Positions 4,744 to 7,014 of a stretch of DNA of 7,014 bases are shown one piece after another. The notes beneath the pieces were generated by a model, which saw only the letters and a program-made list of their open reading frames with translations, had not been told where the DNA came from and did no database searches. Within the stretch, counting starts at the first letter, position 1; the number at the start of each line of letters is the position of its first letter. The stretch lies in assembly GCA_000991205.1 (NCBI GenBank), contig LBRC01000043.1, forward strand, positions 1 to 7,014, read 5' to 3'. A program made the translations under genes and the position numbers. The DNA comes from Parcubacteria group bacterium GW2011_GWA2_36_10 (GTDB lineage: Bacteria > Patescibacteriota > Patescibacteriia > UBA1558 > GWA2-36-10).

Positions 4744-4777
4744 TTTGGGATTAATTTTTGTGAGCATTTCACCTAAC
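4744..4777. repeat. Right terminal inverted repeat of the YecM-like cassette
   Basis: The mirror of 4200-4233, ending in the R''-like ACCTAAC (4771-4777). It separates the GC-rich repeat from the start codon of the YecM-like gene. Confidence 0.65.
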
Positions 4778-4955
4778 GCGCGCGGGTAATCCGAAGCGCA
4801 CGACATCCGCCGGAGGCGGAGGAGGGCGTTTTGGATACCCGGTGATGGGTGATGTTCGCGGAGCGAGCTAACTGCATAAGGGAAGACACGATTTGGGTGA
4901 AACGACGAAACGTTAGTGGAGGAGTTGAACCTCATACGCGGTGTTGGGTAGAAGT
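4766..4955 (+). repeat. Composite attC-like repeat, copy 1
   Basis: 190 bases, GC-rich against AT-rich flanks, nearly repeated at 5694-5885. The inner site has R'' ACCTAAC (4771-4777), spacer GCGCG, L'' CGGGTAATCC (4783-4792), hairpin TCCGCC-GGA-GGCGGA (4806-4820), L' GGATACCCG (4833-4841), GT, and G4844 followed by ATGGGT. L'' has one extra A relative to L', like the extrahelical base of integron attC sites. A second site-like unit follows: AGCTAAC (4866-4872), then CTCATACGC (4931-4939), GGT, and G4943 followed by TTGGGT (4944-4949). The stretch 4744-5101 holds no gene, only this repeat, a terminator, a promoter and a leader. Confidence 0.75.
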
Positions 4956-4967
4956 TTTATGAAAAAT
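4955..4967. repeat. Left terminal inverted repeat of the 158-residue-protein cassette
   Basis: TTTTATGAAAAAT, mirrored perfectly by ATTTTTCATAAAA at 5682-5694. Both copies lie just inside the R boxes of the flanking sites. Confidence 0.7.
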
Positions 4968-4990
4968 GACCTTAATTTATTGGTCTTTTT
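4962..4990 (+). terminator. Terminator at the entrance of the 158-residue-protein cassette
   Basis: AAAAA-T-GACC (4962-4971) pairs with GGTC-TTTTT (4982-4990, T bulged), followed by a long T-rich run. It stands between the recombination-site-like repeat and the promoter at 5006, where it would block read-through from upstream. Confidence 0.55.
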
Positions 4991-5005
4991 TATTTTTTTT
5001 GCTTA

Positions 5006-5034
5006 TTGACATAAAGTAAAATTTGTGTTAATAT
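5006..5034 (+). promoter_or_regulatory. Promoter of the 158-residue protein gene
   Basis: A perfect TTGACA (5006-5011), a 17-base spacer and TAATAT (5029-5034). The predicted transcription start is near 5041, giving a leader of about 60 bases. Confidence 0.7.
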
Positions 5035-5043
5035 ACAACATTA

Positions 5044-5077
5044 AAGTGCTGCAAAGTGCAGTACTTCGGTTTGAACC
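5044..5077 (+). promoter_or_regulatory. Hairpins in the 5' leader of the 158-residue protein gene
   Basis: AAGTGCTGCA (5044-5053) pairs with TGCAGTACTT (5057-5066) as a 10-bp stem with one G-U pair and a 3-base loop. The short dyad GGTT-TG-AACC (5068-5077) follows. They sit right at the predicted 5' end of the mRNA and leave the Shine-Dalgarno (5091-5094) free, so they may stabilise the transcript. Confidence 0.5.
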
Positions 5078-5101
5078 TTCCATAAAAGCGAGGATACCAA
5101 G

Positions 5102-5578
5102 ATGAACTGCCGAGAGTTTGAAAGCACCGCTGTTTGCACGGTGTCTGAAATTCTGACGAGAACTGATCAGATTCTCCAACGATTGAATCGTTTACAGAAC
5201 GATACCGATTGGAGAGGAGGCTTTCTCTGTATCGCTGATGCGTTCACTGGTTTGCCTTGGCTCATCTTCAACATCGGCGAGGTCGAGGAGGATCGGTGGG
5301 AAAAGTGTTTGGCATATTGCCAGGAAAAAGCCCGCCGGTTGGCTGAGCACCCCAATCACTTGGCCAGCGCTGAGAGTCGTGATGAGGACAAAGGTCAATG
5401 GGGCGGTGCCATTCGTGCTGACGGCATCATCATTTCCTTCTCTGGCTTGCCGGAGATGTTGGACGAATGTCTCTGTCTCGAACTCGCTTTTTATCTGGAT
5501 CGTCTGAATTTTGATGATGTCATCACCATCACTCAGCGTTCCGGCAACGGCAAGTTCGACTTGGAGCTGATTTCCTAG
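5102..5578 (+). CDS. Unidentified 158-residue soluble protein
   Basis: I do not recognise a family. The protein is acidic, has no signal peptide or membrane segment, and contains seven cysteines (positions 3, 12, 43, 69, 73, 123, 125). An N-terminal helical stretch (about 13-33) leads to a hydrophobic strand pair GGFLCIADAFTGLPWLIFNIG (39-59), a charged helix (61-82), and the striking motif WGGAIRADGIIISFSGLPE (100-118), followed by an alpha helix DECLCLELAFYLDRL (121-135). The glycine-rich motif looks like a compact alpha/beta domain. The start is supported by AGGA seven bases upstream (5091-5094) and the promoter at 5006. Codon use is clearly richer in GC than the kinase, HAD and AbiE genes, which suggests a separate origin. 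It is the only gene of its cassette and has its own terminator. Confidence 0.8.
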   Translation: MNCREFESTAVCTVSEILTRTDQILQRLNRLQNDTDWRGGFLCIADAFTGLPWLIFNIGEVEEDRWEKCLAYCQEKARRLAEHPNHLASAESRDEDKGQWGGAIRADGIIISFSGLPEMLDECLCLELAFYLDRLNFDDVITITQRSGNGKFDLELIS

Positions 5579-5611
5579 TCGAACAACCAGAAGTCGTAGT
5601 CTTTCCTTCAG

Positions 5612-5645
5612 CGCGCCTCTCCATCTGTGAGTAGGCGCGTTTTTT
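5612..5645 (+). terminator. Rho-independent terminator of the 158-residue protein gene
   Basis: CGCGCCT (5612-5618) and AGGCGCG (5633-5639) form a GC-rich 7-bp stem, extended by CTC/GAG with one bulge, and followed by TTTTTT. It lies 34 bases after the stop codon. Confidence 0.85.
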
Positions 5646-5681
5646 AAAAAAATAAAAAAGACCAAATTGTTTTGTGGTTTT

Positions 5682-5694
5682 ATTTTTCATAAAA
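5682..5694. repeat. Right terminal inverted repeat of the 158-residue-protein cassette
   Basis: ATTTTTCATAAAA, the exact mirror of 4955-4967, four bases before the R''-like box ACCTAAC at 5699. Confidence 0.7.
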
Positions 5695-5885
5695 TTTCAC
5701 CTAACGCGCGCGGGTAATCCGAAGCGCACGACATCCGCCGGAGGCGGAGGAGGGCGTTTTGGATACCCGGTGATGGGTGATGTTCGCGGAGCTAGCGGAG
5801 CTAACTGCATAAGGGAAGACACGATTTGAGTTAAACTCCGAAAGAAGAGAGGAGTTTAACCTCATACGCGGTGTTGGGTAGAAGT
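5694..5885 (+). repeat. Composite attC-like repeat, copy 2
   Basis: 192 bases, nearly identical to 4766-4955. The inner site is R'' ACCTAAC (5699-5705), L'' CGGGTAATCC (5711-5720), hairpin 5734-5748, L' GGATACCCG (5761-5769), GT, and G5772 followed by ATGGGT. The second unit runs from AGCTAAC (5799-5805) to CTCATACGC (5861-5869), GGT, and G5873 followed by TTGGGT (5874-5879). The copies differ by five bases in length just before AGCTAAC and in a block around 5827-5855, where copy 2 has a perfect hairpin (GTTAAACTCC 5830-5839 with GGAGTTTAAC 5851-5860). The gene-free stretch 5579-6094 consists of a terminator, this repeat, an insulating hairpin, a promoter and a structured leader. Confidence 0.75.
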
Positions 5886-5924
5886 GGTGTTTTTGCCTTT
5901 ATTTTGAATAAAAACACTACTTTT
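5882..5924 (+). terminator. Long hairpin at the entrance of the repeat-protein cassette
   Basis: AAGTGGTGTTTTT (5882-5894) pairs with AAAAACACTACTT (5910-5922) over 13 bp with one G-T pair, then TTTT. It lies between the recombination site and the next promoter, as the hairpin at 4962-4990 does, and may insulate the cassette. TGGTGTTTTT (5885-5894) also mirrors AAAAACACCA at 6626-6635, at the other end of the cassette. Confidence 0.5.
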
Positions 5925-5946
5925 AGGGGTCTTTAACTAAAAATCA

Positions 5947-5975
5947 TTGACAAAACATTATATTTATAGTATGTT
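5947..5975 (+). promoter_or_regulatory. Promoter of the repeat-protein gene
   Basis: A perfect TTGACA (5947-5952), a 17-base spacer and TATGTT (5970-5975). The predicted transcription start is near 5982, leaving a leader of about 110 bases. Confidence 0.6.
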
Positions 5976-6008
5976 TTTATATTAAATACGCTCATTAAAA
6001 TAGAGATA

Positions 6009-6057
6009 GTTGCAGTGTCTAGGTTAACTAAATATTAGTTAGTTTGCACATTGCAAC
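6009..6057 (+). promoter_or_regulatory. Structured 5' leader of the repeat-protein gene
   Basis: GTTGCAGTGT (6009-6018) pairs with ACATTGCAAC (6048-6057, one G-U pair), enclosing a smaller hairpin AACTAA-ATA-TTAGTT (6026-6040). The structure ends 26 bases before the Shine-Dalgarno. It is not a riboswitch I recognise. Confidence 0.45.
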
Positions 6058-6094
6058 GGTCTCAACGACAGGACTCAAAACAGGAGATGGAAAA

Positions 6095-6556
6095 ATGGAT
6101 TCAAAAATTGCCTTAGGATTGGTCAACACCGGTAAGCTTTCTGTTGTCCAGATGTTGACAGTTGGCGACAAGGTCGATAGCTCGTCTGTCTGGGAAGCCA
6201 TCGTGACCACTGGTCAGCTTTCCGTTGTTCAGATGTTGGAAATCGGTAAGAAGGCCAGTCACTCTCGTGTCTGGGAAGCCATCGTGACCACTGGTCAGCT
6301 TTCCGTTGAACAGCTGAAGGAAGTCGGCAATTTGGCTGATGATTTTGATCTTTGGAGCAAGATCATTCTTCAGTTGAATCTGAGTGATCTTTCCGTTGAA
6401 CAGCTGTTGGAAGTTGGCAGGAAGGTCAGTTACCCTCGTGTCTGGGAAGCCATCGTGACCACTGGTCAGCTTTCCGTTGCACAGCTGTTGGAAGTTGGCT
6501 ATAATGCCGAAAGTGAGCAGGTCTGGGAAGCGATCATTGACAGGCTTGGAAATTGA
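6095..6556 (+). CDS. 153-residue tandem-repeat helical protein (27-residue units)
   Basis: The protein is almost entirely repeats of about 27 residues with the pattern VWEAIVTTGQLSV-Q-LEVG: a divergent first unit (about 2-31), units starting at V32, V59, L86 (30 residues long) and V116, and a partial unit starting at V143 (VWEAIIDRLGN). Each unit should form two short helices, giving a small alpha solenoid suited to protein binding; function is unknown. Units starting at 6188, 6269 and 6440 share about 40 nearly identical bases, so the duplications are recent or homogenised. The ATG at 6095 has GGAG eight bases upstream (6083-6086). The frame extends to a TTG at 6044, but that lies in the leader hairpin and is rejected. 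The gene is richer in GC than the minus-strand genes and has its own promoter and terminator. Confidence 0.8.
   Translation: MDSKIALGLVNTGKLSVVQMLTVGDKVDSSSVWEAIVTTGQLSVVQMLEIGKKASHSRVWEAIVTTGQLSVEQLKEVGNLADDFDLWSKIILQLNLSDLSVEQLLEVGRKVSYPRVWEAIVTTGQLSVAQLLEVGYNAESEQVWEAIIDRLGN
6188..6479 (+). repeat. Tandem 81-bp DNA repeats within the repeat-protein gene
   Basis: A block beginning GTCTGGGAAGCCATCGTGAC recurs at 6188, 6269 and 6440, spaced 81 and 171 bases apart; the unit between the second and third has diverged and gained nine bases. Near identity at third codon positions points to recent unit copying. Confidence 0.8.
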
Positions 6557-6582
6557 ATGTTTCTTCTGTTGTCACACGAAAA

Positions 6583-6622
6583 GACCCCCGCGTCCAGTAC
6601 GTCGGGGGTCAATTTATTTTTC
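6583..6622 (+). terminator. Strong rho-independent terminator of the repeat-protein gene
   Basis: GACCCCCG (6583-6590) and CGGGGGTC (6603-6610) form a perfect 8-bp GC stem, extended by CGT/ACG with one bulge, and followed by AATTTATTTTTC. Confidence 0.85.
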
Positions 6623-6625
6623 TAA

Positions 6626-6635
6626 AAAAACACCA
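6626..6635. repeat. Right terminal inverted repeat of the repeat-protein cassette
   Basis: AAAAACACCA, the mirror of TGGTGTTTTT at 5885-5894, located four bases before the R''-like box at 6640. Confidence 0.55.
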
Positions 6636-6639
6636 TTTC

Positions 6640-6766
6640 ACCTAACGTTACTCATATCTGAAGTTTTTGCGGAACGTAGTGATGCAAAAATTTGGGTCGA
6701 AAGAAATTGACTTTCATCTGAAATATTAATATGTCAATTTCTTGAGCCAGATATGAGTTGTTGTGC
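6640..6766 (+). repeat. attC-like recombination site of the repeat-protein cassette
   Basis: R'' ACCTAAC (6640-6646), spacer GTTA, and L'' CTCATATCTG (6651-6660), which pairs perfectly with L' CAGATATGAG (6748-6757); then TT and G6760 followed by TTGTGC (6761-6766). The centre carries two more hairpins: TTTTTGC with GCAAAAA (6664-6670, 6684-6690) and AAGAAATTGAC with GTCAATTTCTT (6701-6711, 6733-6743). Its R'' fits the TTGGGT at its own cassette start, not the TTGTGC that follows. The gene-free stretch 6557-6898 holds a terminator, this site and the hairpin at 6844-6892. Confidence 0.7.
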
Positions 6767-6843
6767 GATGTATTTTTCAATATTTTTTTATTTCTTATAT
6801 TTTTGTTGAAGAATTTTATCTCTATTTGGAATTTTTATTTTTC

Positions 6844-6892
6844 GTTTTTCTTTTTCCAAGAGGGGTTAGGGGTGAATTGGAAAAAGAAAAAC
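6844..6892. repeat. Perfect 16-bp hairpin with G-rich loop after a minus-strand stop codon
   Basis: GTTTTTCTTTTTCCAA (6844-6859) is mirrored exactly at 6877-6892 around a 17-base loop, GAGGGGTTAGGGGTGAA. The loop resembles that of the hairpin at 1507-1546. On the minus strand it begins six bases after the stop codon of the partial gene at 6899, so it probably forms the 3' end of that mRNA. Confidence 0.65.
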
Positions 6893-6898
6893 ACCTTA

Positions 6899-7014
6899 TT
6901 AAAGAAATCCTCGCATTTTTTCTATGGATTGTTTTAATTCTTGTGCTGCTGGACTTCCTCCGTTTTCTTTAGAGTGATGAATTTTATTTCTAACGTAGGT
7001 GTGGATTGTTACTT
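6899..7014 (-). CDS. C-terminal end of an unidentified protein (partial)
   Basis: Reading leftward from the window edge, an open frame gives 37 residues and stops at 6901-6899. The tail is soluble and charged: YVRNKIHHSKENGG, then a helix AQELKQSIEKMR and GFL. The RNKIHH pattern followed by an asparagine-glycine turn and a helix recalls C-terminal ends of some AAA-ATPase and abortive-infection-type proteins, but that is only an impression. Most of the gene lies outside the window. It is preferred over the overlapping plus-strand frame (6763-6972), which is very hydrophobic, low in complexity, has no ribosome binding site and runs through the hairpin at 6844-6892. Confidence 0.6.
   Translation of the reverse strand, partial: VTIHTYVRNKIHHSKENGGSPAAQELKQSIEKMRGFL

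Larger units (their letters stand above)
739..6760. mobile_element. Integron-like array of gene cassettes
   Basis: Cutting between the G and the following base of each R'-like box gives these units: 739-1433 (HAD), 1434-4200 (AbiE pair plus membrane protein), 4201-4844 (YecM-like), 4845-4943 (no gene), 4944-5772 (158-residue protein), 5773-5873 (no gene) and 5874-6760 (repeat protein); a further cassette starts at 6761. Each gene-bearing unit has an R'' box that pairs with the R' bases at its own start rather than with those of its right neighbour. The clearest cases are HAD (GCACAAC with GTTGTGC, although ATAGTT follows) and the repeat-protein unit (ACCTAAC with GTTGGGT, although TTGTGC follows). 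This is the expected footprint of site-specific insertion of circles. No integrase gene is in the window, so the mechanism is inferred. Confidence 0.6.

Noticed and set aside
5238..5507. Alternative plus-strand frame inside the 158-residue gene
   Set aside because: No ribosome site, and the composition looks like a shifted reading of the real gene.
5192..5665. Long minus-strand open frame opposite the 158-residue gene
   Set aside because: It runs through the plus-strand terminator and has no promoter or ribosome site; its openness reflects the GC-rich codon use of the real gene.
6044..6094. TTG start extending the repeat protein by 17 residues
   Set aside because: The TTG lies in the leader hairpin, and the ATG at 6095 has a well-placed GGAG.
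6763..6972. Plus-strand 69-residue hydrophobic open frame
   Set aside because: Low-complexity AT-rich sequence crossing a perfect hairpin, without a ribosome site; the opposite strand encodes a more protein-like C-terminus.

Overview
The window looks like the interior of an integron-like gene-cassette array in an AT-rich, gene-dense bacterial genome. Very small genes, mostly without Shine-Dalgarno sites, and dispersed dyad repeats suggest a Patescibacteria/CPR-type organism, but no marker gene is present, so this is only a guess. No integrase, rRNA, tRNA or CRISPR array is visible.

The organising feature is a series of recombination-site-like dyads at about 738, 1309-1439, 3636-4206, 4771-4949, 5699-5879 and 6640-6766. 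Each complete one has an R''-like box (ACCTAAC, GCACAAC or ATCTATC), a short spacer, an L box, a variable central part, the complementary L box, then GGT-G and an R'-like box (TTGGGT, ATGGGT, TTGTGC or ATAGTT). This matches the layout of integron attC sites. The R'' box at the end of a cassette pairs with the R' bases at the START of the same cassette, as expected if cassettes circularise by a cut between G and the next base. Each cassette also carries its own terminal inverted repeats beyond the R boxes (10-18 perfect bp), which classical cassettes do not have.

Layout: 1-50, start of an unidentified lysine-rich protein (minus) with its promoter at 123-151; 183-689, P-loop kinase (minus); 739-1433, cassette with a HAD phosphatase (minus); 1434-4200, cassette with an AbiEi/AbiEii type IV toxin-antitoxin pair (minus), whose own site is split by a 58-residue membrane protein gene (plus); 4201-4844, cassette with a YecM-like VOC-fold protein (minus); 4845-4943, a gene-less unit; 4944-5772, cassette with a 158-residue unknown protein (plus); 5773-5873, a second gene-less unit; 5874-6760, cassette with a 153-residue tandem-repeat protein (plus); 6761 onward, a cassette with the C-terminus of an unidentified protein (minus).

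Two kinds of cargo are mixed. The minus-strand genes are AT-rich and lack clear ribosome binding sites; their start and stop codons sit against the cassette ends. The three plus-strand genes are richer in GC, and each has a TTGACA promoter, a good Shine-Dalgarno site and a strong terminator, so they are self-contained expression units. The content (toxin-antitoxin, small membrane protein, orphan proteins, small phosphatase and kinase) fits a defence and stabilisation cargo.
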